Below, in pieces: positions 9,037-16,094 of a stretch of DNA of 64,000 nucleotides (its first letter is position 1; every line of letters starts with the position of its first letter). Origin of the DNA: Planococcus glaciei (GTDB lineage: Bacteria; Bacillota; Bacilli; Bacillales_A; Planococcaceae); contig NZ_FNDC01000007.1 of assembly GCF_900099655.1 (NCBI RefSeq), positions 114,813 to 178,812 of the forward strand. Direction: 5' to 3'. The translations under genes were made by a program, and so were the position numbers. The notes under the pieces were generated by a model. The model did not search any database. It saw only the letters and a list, made by a program, of their open reading frames with translations, and had not been told where the DNA came from.

Positions 9037-9180
9037 ATGAACAAACAAGCAAACTGGTGGGAACCGATTTTTTCAGGAGAATTGGAAGTTGGATTAAACA
9101 AAGAGAAGCTGGACAGCCTGGAACAGGAATCGTTTTTATATTTTGATGAGACGCAAATCGACATGGAGACCCACGCTTAA
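9037..9180 (+). CDS. 47-residue protein of unknown function
   Basis: A short gene supported by its setting rather than by homology: AAGGAGG lies eight bases before the ATG, a sigma-B-like promoter lies upstream, and a good terminator hairpin follows at 9223-9259. The product (starting MNKQANWWEPIFSGELEV) is acidic in its C-terminal half, has two adjacent Trp residues, no membrane segment and no motif I recognise. The setting suggests a small general-stress protein. This is inference; no function can be assigned. Confidence 0.65.
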   Translation: MNKQANWWEPIFSGELEVGLNKEKLDSLEQESFLYFDETQIDMETHA

Positions 9181-9222
9181 TTGGTGCGCATAACTTTAGC
9201 AATCAGACGCTGCAATACATAG

Positions 9223-9259
9223 AAAACGCCTTGTTCAATCTATATTGAAAAGGCGTTTT
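9223..9259. terminator. Bidirectional terminator between the small gene and alkA-like gene
   Basis: Arms AAAACGCCTT (9223-9232) and AAGGCGTTTT (9250-9259) with an inner GTTCAAT/ATTGAA extension form a long stem. T-rich flanks serve both convergent genes. Confidence 0.85.
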
Positions 9260-9276
9260 GTCATGTCCGGAGGTTT

Positions 9277-10113
9277 TTATTCAACGCTTCTCCACAAATA
9301 CAGCGAAGCGTAGGAAAGATAAGGCTCCCATTCCGGCAGATGAAGGAGAATTTCTTCAGCCTTCGGTTTTTCAGGCCGTCCCCATTGAATTTTTAACGCA
9401 TTTTGCAGGCCGATATCCGCCAATGGAAATAAATTCGGGCGGCCCAGTCCAAACATAAGGAAACTTTGCGCTGTCCAGGGCCCAACCCCTCTATAATGAA
9501 TCAATCGGGCGGCCACTTCATCATCGTTCAGCTTCGCCATATTTTCCAAGTCCAATTCCCCGCTCGCCATGGCCCGCGACAATCCAATCACATACTCGGC
9601 TTTTCGCGTGCTGAACTGAAGTTCCCTTAAACTTGCCGGCTCAAGCTGTGCAATCGTTTCAGGAGCCGGATAAAACCAGACGCCGTCTTTTTGTTCCCCG
9701 TATGTTTGGACAAACCGGCTCGTTAAAGTGTGGGCAAACGACAAGTTCAATTGCTGGTGGATAATGCTTTTCATCAAAGAGCCATACAACGAAAACTCGC
9801 GGACCAGCGGCGTTCCTCTATGCTCCTCAAACAGATGGGCCAGGCTGGTCCCCCGGAAATGTTCCGCGACGGGGTCAAGAGAGCGATTGAAATGCAGCAG
9901 ATCCGCTATCAACTCAACTTGTTCTTCTGTCGCCTCGGTAATTTCAAACAACGGATTTCCGGTGGTCCCTATCGCTTTTACTTTTGCAACATTGCCTTCC
10001 GGCATCGGAATCCGGACGGAGCGGTCCGACAAATCGACTGCATGCAAAGGATCCAGCGACAGCCGCTCCAGTGCCCGGTCAAAATTATAGGCAAACGGCA
10101 ATTCCAATCGCAT
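9277..10113 (-). CDS. DNA-3-methyladenine glycosylase II (AlkA-like)
   Basis: A 278-residue base-excision repair glycosylase of the HhH-GPD superfamily that removes alkylated purines. The helix-hairpin-helix HYRGVGPWTA is at about 206-215, followed by the catalytic Asp233 in PLADIGLQ. The 116-125 region (SIIHQQLNLS) matches the conserved IxxQQ(I/L)S-type helix of the family. I took the ATG at 10113, with GGGG nine bases upstream; further upstream in-frame ATGs lack ribosome sites and overlap the divergent nuclease promoter. The gene is divergent from the lipoprotein nuclease. B. subtilis has both AlkA and YfjP of this type, so I leave the symbol open. Confidence 0.87.
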   Translation of the reverse strand: MRLELPFAYNFDRALERLSLDPLHAVDLSDRSVRIPMPEGNVAKVKAIGTTGNPLFEITEATEEQVELIADLLHFNRSLDPVAEHFRGTSLAHLFEEHRGTPLVREFSLYGSLMKSIIHQQLNLSFAHTLTSRFVQTYGEQKDGVWFYPAPETIAQLEPASLRELQFSTRKAEYVIGLSRAMASGELDLENMAKLNDDEVAARLIHYRGVGPWTAQSFLMFGLGRPNLFPLADIGLQNALKIQWGRPEKPKAEEILLHLPEWEPYLSYASLYLWRSVE

Positions 10114-10159
10114 TTCTCTCATCCCCTTTTTCTTCAACGGTATCTCACCCAGATTTTGA

Positions 10160-10188
10160 TTGCAAGCCGCAGAAGCAGGAAATATAAT
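10160..10188 (+). promoter_or_regulatory. Sigma-A promoter of the nuclease gene
   Basis: TTGCAA (10160-10165), a 17-bp spacer and a perfect TATAAT (10183-10188). Transcription would begin near 10195, which rules out the ATG at 10195 and supports the ATG at 10213. Confidence 0.75.
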
Positions 10189-10212
10189 GGAAAAATGAAA
10201 GCAGGGATAGCC

Positions 10213-10935
10213 ATGAAACAAATTGCAGCTTTACTTACAGCTTTGATGCTGCTCACAGGATGCACAGCACTGGAGTCCACCGATACAGGCGGGACAACAG
10301 ACCAGATTGATGTAGAAGTCACTTCCGTAATTGACGGAGACACCATCAAGATCATGTACGAAGGCAAAGAAGAGACAGTCCGTTATTTGCTGGTGGATAC
10401 ACCGGAAACCAATCATCCGCGCCTCGGAAAACAGCCCCTTGGCAGCGAAGCGACCGCAGAAAACAAACGGCTCATCGAATCAGGCGACGTTTCCATTGAA
10501 TTTGATGTAGGCGACCGTTTTGATGATTACGGCCGTTTGCTTGCTTATATTTATGTGGACGGGGAACGCGTGCAGGAACAGCTGCTTGAAGCGGGACTCG
10601 CCCGTGTAGCCTATGTTTATCCCCCCAATACCCGCTATGTCGACGAATTCGAAGAAGTGGAAGATTCTGCTAAAGAAGAAGGGATCGGCATTTGGGAGTT
10701 TGAAAACTATTCAACAGACCGCGGTTTTAATGCCGATGCATATGGAAAAGAATCCAGTCAATCCAAATCCGAGTCCCCAAAAGGCGATTGCCGGATCAAA
10801 GGAAATATCAACCGGAACGGAAATAAGATTTATCACATGCCGGGTGAAGGGTCCTATGAGCAGACCAATCCTGAGGAATGGTTTTGTTCGGAGCAAGAAG
10901 CAAAAGATGCAGGATTCAGAAGCACCGGAAGCTGA
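10213..10935 (+). CDS. Lipoprotein staphylococcal-nuclease-like (thermonuclease) protein
   Basis: A 240-residue exported Ca2+-dependent nuclease. The signal peptide ends in a lipobox LLTGC with Cys17, so the protein is probably tethered to the outer face of the membrane. The SNase domain (about 34-165) carries IDGDTIKI, the active-site Arg and Asp/Glu segments VRYLLVDTPET and DRFDDYGRLLAY. A C-terminal module of about 48 residues (CRIKGNIN...WFCSEQEAKDAGF) with two Cys is seen in related Bacillales nucleases. The ATG at 10213 is chosen from promoter position and an AGGGAT site. It is followed after 14 bp by a LigT-like gene, probably in one operon. Likely role: degrading external nucleic acid. 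Confidence 0.9.
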   Translation: MKQIAALLTALMLLTGCTALESTDTGGTTDQIDVEVTSVIDGDTIKIMYEGKEETVRYLLVDTPETNHPRLGKQPLGSEATAENKRLIESGDVSIEFDVGDRFDDYGRLLAYIYVDGERVQEQLLEAGLARVAYVYPPNTRYVDEFEEVEDSAKEEGIGIWEFENYSTDRGFNADAYGKESSQSKSESPKGDCRIKGNINRNGNKIYHMPGEGSYEQTNPEEWFCSEQEAKDAGFRSTGS

Positions 10936-10949
10936 CAAGGAGGTTATTT

Positions 10950-11471
10950 ATGCAAGTCATCGTTTTACGGCTTGATTACCAGTCGTCCACCATTTTCGAG
11001 CAGCTTCAGCAGCAGGCGCAAAACGCTGCCTCCAAGCAAAAAGCGGCTTTGCCGCCGCATATTACGCTGCAGTCGTTCACCCAGTCCAGCCCGCTTGAGC
11101 TGAAAAAAGCCATTGAGCCTTGGGCAGCGAAAATGAAGCAATTTTCTTTGTCTTTCGCTTCGCTCGGCTTCTTCAAACAGCAGGGCAGTTTTTACGCGGC
11201 ACCGGTTGTCACCAAGCCATTAGCCCAAATGCATTCGGCACTCAGCCTGTCGACTCAGGAATTTACCGGGCACAATGCTTTCTATACGCCGGATCAATGG
11301 GTGCCCCATGCGACCATTATCAACCATATTGCACCGCCGTTCTGGGGACCGCTGTTTGCCCGTCTTTCAATGGAATTCGAACCTTTTGAAGCAATGGCCG
11401 TTGCCATCGAATGCTGGTCTATTGTCCAAGGGAAAGCGCAAACGGAATGGAGTATTTTTCTATCGGAATAA
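10950..11471 (+). CDS. 2'-5' RNA ligase / LigT-like phosphoesterase
   Basis: A 173-residue member of the 2H phosphoesterase superfamily. The two defining H-x-T motifs are PHITL (H37, T39) and PHATI (H120, T122), about 80 residues apart as in YjcG and LigT proteins. Such proteins act on 2'-5' or cyclic phosphodiester bonds in RNA or nucleotides; the biological substrate is not known. The ATG has an AGGAGG site six bases upstream. It follows the nuclease gene closely, and the tRNA-Val promoter begins 4 bp after its stop. A second LigT-like gene (yjcG) is present at 22934. Confidence 0.87.
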   Translation: MQVIVLRLDYQSSTIFEQLQQQAQNAASKQKAALPPHITLQSFTQSSPLELKKAIEPWAAKMKQFSLSFASLGFFKQQGSFYAAPVVTKPLAQMHSALSLSTQEFTGHNAFYTPDQWVPHATIINHIAPPFWGPLFARLSMEFEPFEAMAVAIECWSIVQGKAQTEWSIFLSE

Positions 11472-11474
11472 GTA

Positions 11475-11502
11475 TTGACTTTTTTCCTGGGCACGATATA
11501 AT
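11475..11502 (+). promoter_or_regulatory. Promoter of the tRNA-Val gene
   Basis: TTGACT (11475-11480), a 16-bp spacer and TATAAT (11497-11502), with the tRNA starting 21 bases later. This is a near-consensus stable-RNA promoter. Confidence 0.85.
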
Positions 11503-11522
11503 TATATTTGTCCTGGAAATGA

Positions 11523-11595
11523 GATTCCTTAGCTCAGCTGGGAGAGCGCTACCTTGACAGGGTAGAGGTCGCTGGTTCGAGCCCAGTAGGAATCA
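11523..11595 (+). tRNA. tRNA-Val (anticodon GAC)
   Basis: The cloverleaf can be drawn directly: acceptor stem GATTCCT/AGGAATC is perfect over 7 bp, with the D-arm AGCTCAGCTGGGAGAGC, anticodon stem CTACC/GGTAG enclosing loop TTGACAG (anticodon GAC, reading GUC/GUU), and T-arm GGTTCGAGCC region. The discriminator is A at 11595; CCA is not encoded. Its 3' 44 bases from 11552 are the core of the island's attachment site, so the gene is intact after integration. The island supplies a new terminator just downstream (11646-11682). Confidence 0.97.
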
Positions 11596-11640
11596 TTGGG
11601 TGCCAAACCCACAGCAAGCTTTAGGAACAAAGTTTGCTTA
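11552..11640 (+). repeat. attL (direct repeat, 89 bp)
   Basis: Identical to 17561-17649. It covers the tRNA-Val anticodon stem to 3' end and 45 bases beyond. The downstream part contains a 10-bp inverted repeat AGCAAGCTTT/AAAGTTTGCT (11613-11622 and 11629-11638, one G-T pair) and a short GGGT/ACCC hairpin, both candidates for integrase binding. Confidence 0.95.
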
Positions 11641-11645
11641 TGAAA

Positions 11646-11682
11646 AGCCGTGTGAACTTTATTGTTCATGCGGTTTTTCTTT
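11646..11682 (+). terminator. Island-supplied terminator for tRNA-Val
   Basis: CCGTGTGAAC (11648-11657) pairs with GTTCATGCGG (11664-11673) with two G-T pairs, followed by a T-rich tail. It lies just after attL and replaces the original terminator, now at 17651. Confidence 0.75.
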
Positions 11683-11744
11683 TTACGTTGCTATTATCAA
11701 ATACTAAAATAATGTGTGCAGACCTGCACTCAACTTTTGAGCGG

Positions 11745-11790
11745 AACACTTCGTTATTCTGTAAACCACAGAATGAGGAGTGTTTTTTTA
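11745..11790 (+). promoter_or_regulatory. Terminator-like hairpin that contains the integrase ribosome site
   Basis: AACACT (11745-11750) pairs with AGTGTT (11779-11784) and ATTCTG (11756-11761) with CAGAAT (11769-11774), with a mostly pairable internal segment between them. Seven T follow, then the int ATG at 11790. The GAGGAG ribosome site (11775-11780) lies within the right arm. The same structure could end transcription before int and also hide its ribosome site. Confidence 0.7.
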
Positions 11791-12875
11791 TGTCCATCAA
11801 CTTTTTTGAAGAGAAACCACGTATCGCTAAAAGACAACCGCACAAACGACAGCCAGAAAAAGTCATCAAAAGAGAAGATATTAAACCTGTATTTGAAAAG
11901 TTCCTTGACGCCAAAGTGAAGCAAAATCTTCGCCCCACTACTTTGAATAAATACGTTATTGCTTTTAAAAGTTTTGAAAAGTTCTACAGCACTGTTAGCG
12001 ACCAACCTCTATACCTCAGCAATATCTCCACCGAATTAATCAGCGATTATGTATATTGGTTGAAAAATGATTGCATTAAGTTTGAAGGCCATAAATACAC
12101 TCCTGCTCAGTTTCAGACCAAAGGACTTGCAGATGCTTCCGTGGAAACAAGAATTAAAAATCTAAAAACTTTCATGAATTGGTGCCAGAAAGAAGAGTTG
12201 ATTCAGAAAAATCCTTTCGACAGATTTGAAGGATTCCAACAGAACAAAAAAGACATTGATATACTCACCCGCTCCGAAATTGACGAATTATTAAAGGTCG
12301 CAAAATTTCATTCAAAGAAGTCCTTTAAGCATTTTCGTGATTACGTCTTGTTGCATCTATTGGTAGACGGTATGTTACGCATTACCGAGGCATTGCTGAT
12401 ATCACCAAACGATATTAATCATTCTGACAAGTCAATACTAATCCAATCCGAAAATGCGAAGTCACGCAAAAGCCGTATGATTCCTTTATCGAATAAAACG
12501 TATCGACTGATTGAACAACTTCTGATTGAAAACGAGGCGTTCGAGGGCGAGGTCGATGATTTGCTGTTTTTATCGCTGAGCGGGAAAATGTTAAGTAAGA
12601 ACAATGTGCTCAGGGATATAAGAAAATATGCAGTCGAAGCGGGAATCACCAAACGATTTTATCTGCATTTACTAAGGCACTCATCTGCCACACATTACTT
12701 GTCATCTTCAGGCGATGTAGAAAGTTTAAGGAAAATCCTTGGACATTCGGATTTACGAACGGTTCTCATATATGCCCACATGGCAGACAATACGGTTCAG
12801 GAACGACATGCCTCTGCTGGATTCTTCGGAACTGAAAACAAGACTTACAGAAAACGGAACAACAAGCGGATATGA
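11790..12875 (+). CDS. int: Tyrosine-recombinase integrase
   Basis: A 361-residue XerC/D-like site-specific recombinase. A SAM-like core-binding domain (about 30-140) contains RPTTLNKYVIAFKSFEKFY. The catalytic domain (about 155-345) has R197 (GMLRITEAL), K223, H293-x-x-R296 (YLHLLRHSSATH), H319 (LGHSDLRT) and the nucleophile Y328 (VLIYAH). An N-terminal basic stretch (RIAKRQPHKRQPEK) may be a vestigial arm-binding region. Start: ATG at 11790, nine bases after GAGGAG; a longer in-frame start at 11634 would overlap attL and two hairpins. It is placed next to attL as in most tRNA-targeting elements. Expression is probably limited by the hairpin that contains its ribosome site. Confidence 0.93.
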   Translation: MSINFFEEKPRIAKRQPHKRQPEKVIKREDIKPVFEKFLDAKVKQNLRPTTLNKYVIAFKSFEKFYSTVSDQPLYLSNISTELISDYVYWLKNDCIKFEGHKYTPAQFQTKGLADASVETRIKNLKTFMNWCQKEELIQKNPFDRFEGFQQNKKDIDILTRSEIDELLKVAKFHSKKSFKHFRDYVLLHLLVDGMLRITEALLISPNDINHSDKSILIQSENAKSRKSRMIPLSNKTYRLIEQLLIENEAFEGEVDDLLFLSLSGKMLSKNNVLRDIRKYAVEAGITKRFYLHLLRHSSATHYLSSSGDVESLRKILGHSDLRTVLIYAHMADNTVQERHASAGFFGTENKTYRKRNNKRI

Positions 12876-12880
12876 CAAAA

Positions 12881-12914
12881 AAGGTCTGGGCAATATGCTC
12901 AGGCCTTCTTTTTT
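12881..12914 (+). terminator. Terminator of the integrase gene
   Basis: AAGGTCTGGGC (12881-12891), loop AATAT, GCTCAGGCCTT (12897-12907), then a T-run; two G-T pairs in an 11-bp stem. Confidence 0.85.
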
Positions 12915-13334
12915 GGTCTGTATTACAGTCTGTGAATATCTTACAGTAAAATGTCTGTTTTATTGCTAATCATCTACAGTAGTCAACTCCAAAAACACTG
13001 CTTTTTTGTTCTATTTCTATAGGTTTCTTGCAATTTTCTAATGTTTTTTAACGCCTTTTTCATCAGTTTTCTACGGCTTTTCGTGCATTGCTCCGTTATT
13101 CTGCTTGGAGTTTTAATAATTAAAGGGAAAAGTACGGGGAAGAAAACCATTGGTGGTGCGTGTTTGCTCGGTTTTCTTGTTAAAAGTCATGCAATTTTTC
13201 CATAAGATTTATACAGGTTTCCAGTATGATAATTCATATTTCCAAATAGATTTTGGTGGGAATCGTTTTTTTAGTTACCACCCACCCCTTAGTCCTCTTC
13301 TCCCCAAATGGTTTTTTCTTTAGACCTAGGGGGC
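12915..13334. other. Gene-free stretch inside the island
   Basis: About 420 bp between the integrase terminator and the HNH gene. It is A+T rich with no convincing gene, tRNA or strong hairpin. A 54-codon open frame at 13041-13205 lacks a ribosome site and was not accepted. Confidence 0.6.
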
Positions 13335-13733
13335 TTACAAGCAGTACATATTTTCATCACTTGGCACTATAAATTCAAAATCAAGTTTATCCTGTGTTCC
13401 TAATTGTGTATTGCAAAGACGGCACAATGTCACCAAATTTGTTTCGTCCCATCGAAGTTCGGAATAGTTCTTTCGAGATTTGATGTGATGAACCTGAAGA
13501 TTGCTTGATTCAACGATGTTGTATTTACTTAAACAACGCTGACAAGAGCCGCCATCTCTTTTGATAATTCGCAACCTCAACTTCCTCCAACGTGCCGACT
13601 TTAGAAACTTTGCTTCTTCCACTTCTTGTTCGTTTAAATGCTTTCTCCGCAGTGCTTTCTGTAATTTCTTACACGAACATGTATCCACTGAAGGAATAAT
13701 TTTACCGCAACTACATATCTTCATTTTTGCCAT
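13335..13733 (-). CDS. HNH endonuclease (phage type)
   Basis: A 132-residue HNH nuclease. The N-terminus has a Cys-rich zinc-ribbon-like start (KICSCGK and CSC, residues 6-21). The nuclease core has C64-x2-C67, the HNH His pair H82/H83 in VHHIKSR, N99 in ETNLVTLC and C104-x2-C107 holding a structural zinc. This layout is common for HNH proteins next to phage packaging genes, where they support terminase. Here no terminase is nearby. The ATG at 13733 is chosen for a GGAG nine bases upstream; an earlier in-frame ATG at 13772 has no site. It reads against int and in the same direction as the 282-residue gene upstream. Confidence 0.88.
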   Translation of the reverse strand: MAKMKICSCGKIIPSVDTCSCKKLQKALRRKHLNEQEVEEAKFLKSARWRKLRLRIIKRDGGSCQRCLSKYNIVESSNLQVHHIKSRKNYSELRWDETNLVTLCRLCNTQLGTQDKLDFEFIVPSDENMYCL

Positions 13734-13876
13734 TAATATCGTCTCCTTTATTATATCGTTTGCTTGTGTCACCGTTCCGTTTACTGATTAAGTATGAGGA
13801 AAGTATTCAGTAATTCAGTATGTTCCGTAGCGCATGAAGCAAACGTATTTACAAATGTTTAAGTTGAATAAGTAAA

Positions 13877-13902
13877 GCGGACGTTGCGGAGCAACGATCC
13901 GC
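13877..13902. terminator. Stem-loop after the 282-residue gene
   Basis: GCGGA+CGTTGC, loop GGA, GCAACG+A+TCCGC form an 11-bp stem with a one-base bulge just downstream of the stop of the minus-strand gene. The following T-tract is weak, so it may end transcription inefficiently or act as a processing or protein-binding site. Confidence 0.55.
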
Positions 13903-13910
13903 TCATAACA

Positions 13911-14759
13911 TCATGTGACCTGATAAAAATATTCTTTCAGTCGCTGTTTGATTTCTGGATTGATAATAGGTTCTTCTATCCTCACCAAGTACTTCATACC
14001 AAAAGTGGTTCCGATATCTTGTATGATTGTACCTTGCAATCTTTGCCTCTTTCCTTCAATAAACTCAGGTGCATGGTTTTGAGCATACAACGGATATATT
14101 TGATTTTCTAACGCTTCAGGCCATAAATTATTAAAGGCTGCTTCTATTGCTTTATGTACCAATGGAGAAACCTTTTCTCGCTGTGAATCAACAGCGTCTT
14201 TATCAAAGTCGAAGAATATATAATTAACGATTGTTTTGCAGTATGATGGAAATACTTCGCCAGTTTCCTTATCGTATTTCCTGGTTAAATTTAATTTTGT
14301 GCCATCTCTTCTTCTGATTGGGTTCTCAATCCAAACGGGTACTTGTGCTGGTTCTAGAATGATATTATTCTTTTTTAACGAAGCAATATAGTTACCTACA
14401 GTGCCACGTTTTTTCGTAATTCCCAGTTTTTTGGCGTGAAGGACGATTTCCTCCTGAACTGGGACAATTTTTTTATCGAGCATCGACTTAAGGATAAACT
14501 TCATCAATTCTATATCTTTGTCGCCAATATTGAATCCCAGAATATCTACAAATTCTTTATCCTGCTTCTCCTTTTGAGATACTATCCGAATGGTGTCCTC
14601 CAATATATAAGTTACAAATCTTCCACGTTTCCCATAACTAATATTATGGTCTTCTTCCAAATCCTTAATATACTTGCTTTTGTTTCTCCTAAAGGTATCT
14701 GCTTTTATTCCACCTAATTTTTGCTCGCACAGTTCCTCTGCAATAAATTCTTTTATCAT
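13911..14759 (-). CDS. Unknown island protein with putative N-terminal DNA-binding region
   Basis: A 282-residue protein I do not recognise. Residues 1-55 are rich in basic residues and look helix-turn-helix-like (KADTFRRNKSKYIKDLEEDH). Residues 80-135 contain a second helical region with KKRGTVGNYIASLKKNNII, which resembles a winged-helix arrangement. The C-terminal half is mixed, with aromatic residues and no known catalytic motif. Its size, central position and the long inverted repeat directly upstream make a replication or excision regulator plausible, but this is inference. The ribosome site is a GGAAGT stretch. It has a hairpin after its stop and no close partner except the HNH gene. 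Confidence 0.75.
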   Translation of the reverse strand: MIKEFIAEELCEQKLGGIKADTFRRNKSKYIKDLEEDHNISYGKRGRFVTYILEDTIRIVSQKEKQDKEFVDILGFNIGDKDIELMKFILKSMLDKKIVPVQEEIVLHAKKLGITKKRGTVGNYIASLKKNNIILEPAQVPVWIENPIRRRDGTKLNLTRKYDKETGEVFPSYCKTIVNYIFFDFDKDAVDSQREKVSPLVHKAIEAAFNNLWPEALENQIYPLYAQNHAPEFIEGKRQRLQGTIIQDIGTTFGMKYLVRIEEPIINPEIKQRLKEYFYQVT

Positions 14760-14785
14760 TTTTCATGACTTCCTTTTCAAGTTTA

Positions 14786-14852
14786 TTAGCGCTGAGTGCA
14801 CTTGGCATCTTAAAGATACTTAATATAAGATGTCATGATGACTCAGCACTAA
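14786..14852. repeat. Long interrupted inverted repeat upstream of the 282-residue gene
   Basis: GCTGAGT (14791-14797) pairs with ACTCAGC (14841-14847), and CATCTTA (14806-14812) with TAAGATG (14826-14832). The arms are separated by 8 bases on both sides, and TTAG/CTAA extends the outer arm after a mismatch. It lies in the divergent region between the unknown gene and the 61-residue gene, where an operator or replication origin would be expected. Confidence 0.7.
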
Positions 14853-15035
14853 ACTATTGTATTGACGAAACCTGAAATCGCAGTAGGACCTTTGAGGTAT
14901 CTTTACGTTCTGTCCAATTTTGTACTAACATTGATTGCTCATATTGTTGCGTTTGTTAGCACAAACGCTTTTCCTGCTGGACTTCGCTCAGCAGGGCGAC
15001 TTTTTCCCCTTGGGGTTATAAATATAAAAAGCAGA

Positions 15036-15064
15036 TTGCCAGCACTTTAGTGATGAATGATAAT
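15036..15064 (+). promoter_or_regulatory. Promoter of the 61-residue island gene
   Basis: TTGCCA (15036-15041), 17-bp spacer and GATAAT (15059-15064), ending 32 bases before the ATG at 15097. Confidence 0.6.
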
Positions 15065-15096
15065 ATTATTAATACAAATCAAGGAGGAATAACGAA

Positions 15097-15282
15097 ATGG
15101 GTATAACTGAAGAAACTGCTTTGAAGTTGGTCAAGTCGTTGGATAGTATCGGTTATGAACTGAAGCGTCAAAATGACATGAAGGAGGATTTAATACTGGA
15201 GAGGGTTGCTGACCAAGTCGCCTATCACGAACCGAACTTGGCAATGATAATCGACATGATGCGGAATAAATATGAGAACTGA
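15097..15282 (+). CDS. 61-residue unknown island protein
   Basis: A small soluble, mostly helical protein (starting MGITEETALKLVKSLDS), acidic overall, with no motif I recognise. It is supported by a strong AAGGAGG site, a promoter at 15036-15064 and terminator hairpins right after the stop. The helical pattern could fit a small regulator or a toxin-antitoxin-type partner, but no second component is adjacent. No function is assigned. Confidence 0.7.
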   Translation: MGITEETALKLVKSLDSIGYELKRQNDMKEDLILERVADQVAYHEPNLAMIIDMMRNKYEN

Positions 15283-15313
15283 TATAAACATTATTTATAG
15301 CAGGCCTGAAGCA

Positions 15314-15364
15314 GATACGAAAAGTTTTCGTATCAGGTCTCCTCTTACGCCATAAGAGGTTTTT
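15314..15364 (+). terminator. Palindrome and terminator after the 61-residue gene
   Basis: GATACGAAAA-G-TTTTCGTATC (15314-15334) is a perfect 10-bp palindrome around one base. It is followed by CCTCTTA, loop CGCCA, TAAGAGG (15341-15359) and a T-run, which is a clear intrinsic terminator. The palindrome may be a second terminator stem or an operator. Confidence 0.75.
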
Positions 15365-15437
15365 CATGCTGGGCATATAATGCCTATCCTTCGCGTAAAT
15401 AATTCTTACGCATACATCTTTGTATTGGTTTAATCCC

Positions 15438-15509
15438 AAGGTCATTTGTAATGACCTTAAAATCACATCATATATCAGGACTTGCCACTTGGCAGGTCTT
15501 TTATTTTTG
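15438..15509 (+). terminator. Two further stem-loops before the 138-residue gene
   Basis: AAGGTCAT-TTGTA-ATGACCTT (15438-15458) is a hairpin without a T-tail. GACTTGCCA...TGGCAGGTC (15479-15498) is followed by a T-rich tail and looks like a terminator. Together they insulate the 138-residue gene from upstream transcription. Confidence 0.6.
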
Positions 15510-15568
15510 CATTGTAAACTTTTCCCACCATAGTTATACTTAGGAGAAAAGTTACATTGGGGTGAATT

Positions 15569-15985
15569 ATGGAAAAGCCTAAATCATTCAAAGAGTCTAT
15601 GGTAGAAATTAAAAATCAATTTAAAGAAGACCAGCAACGCAATAATGCAAAATTCAAGGCAGACCGTGAGCAAAACAAAATTCAAAACGCTGAGAGAAAA
15701 GAAGAGATTAAAAAAACAGCACAAATAAAAAAACAAGAGCAACAGCAGACACAAATTCAATCAGCGCCAGTAGAAGCACCTATTGTAAGAGCAACAAAAG
15801 CCCCGAAAAAACCGAAGCCGAAATCAAGACGAAGGAGTTCACTTGATACTTCTGGTGGGAAAAATGATGTGTTCAACCTATTTGCTCAAATGCTGCTTGG
15901 ATTGATATTGTCTATTCCGATATTTTTAATAGGTCTGCTCGTTCTCGTCTTTATAGTAATGTTCATATGGACTTCAATTTTCTAA
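15569..15985 (+). CDS. Basic coiled-coil protein with a C-terminal membrane anchor
   Basis: A 138-residue protein I do not recognise. Residues 1-70 are highly charged and Gln/Lys/Glu rich (coiled-coil-like). Residues 75-95 form a Pro/Lys/Arg-rich linker (APKKPKPKSRRRSS). Residues 105-136 are one long hydrophobic segment (LLGLILSIPIFLIGLLVLVF) that would anchor the C-terminus in the membrane, leaving the charged part in the cytoplasm. Ribosome site GGGGTG. It stands alone between terminators. A tail-anchored basic protein on a mobile element could be a membrane-acting effector or tether, but nothing in the sequence proves it. Confidence 0.7.
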   Translation: MEKPKSFKESMVEIKNQFKEDQQRNNAKFKADREQNKIQNAERKEEIKKTAQIKKQEQQQTQIQSAPVEAPIVRATKAPKKPKPKSRRRSSLDTSGGKNDVFNLFAQMLLGLILSIPIFLIGLLVLVFIVMFIWTSIF

Positions 15986-15998
15986 TGTCACTAAACAC

Positions 15999-16027
15999 CG
16001 TTTGCTTTACGCCAGCGGTTTTTTTAT
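15999..16027 (+). terminator. Terminator of the 138-residue gene
   Basis: CCGTTTGC...GCCAGCGG with one mismatch and a long T-run directly after. Confidence 0.6.
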
Positions 16028-16048
16028 TTTGTTTTAATGTACTTACAA

Positions 16049-16083
16049 AGAGAAAAATAAAGACCCTGCCACAACGTGGCAGG
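16049..16083 (-). terminator. Terminator of the 112-residue gene
   Basis: CCTGCCAC (16065-16072), loop of three, GTGGCAGG (16076-16083); on the minus strand it is followed by TCTTTATTTTT. Confidence 0.85.
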
Positions 16084-16094
16084 ATCGGTTCTGA

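Noticed and set aside
9730..10212. N-terminal extension of the nuclease frame by 161 codons
   Set aside because: It would run antisense through the alkA-like gene, upstream of the mapped TTGCAA/TATAAT promoter, and before the lipoprotein signal peptide.
13041..13205. 54-codon hydrophobic open frame in the island
   Set aside because: No ribosome site, A+T-rich low-complexity start, and no promoter or terminator to match.
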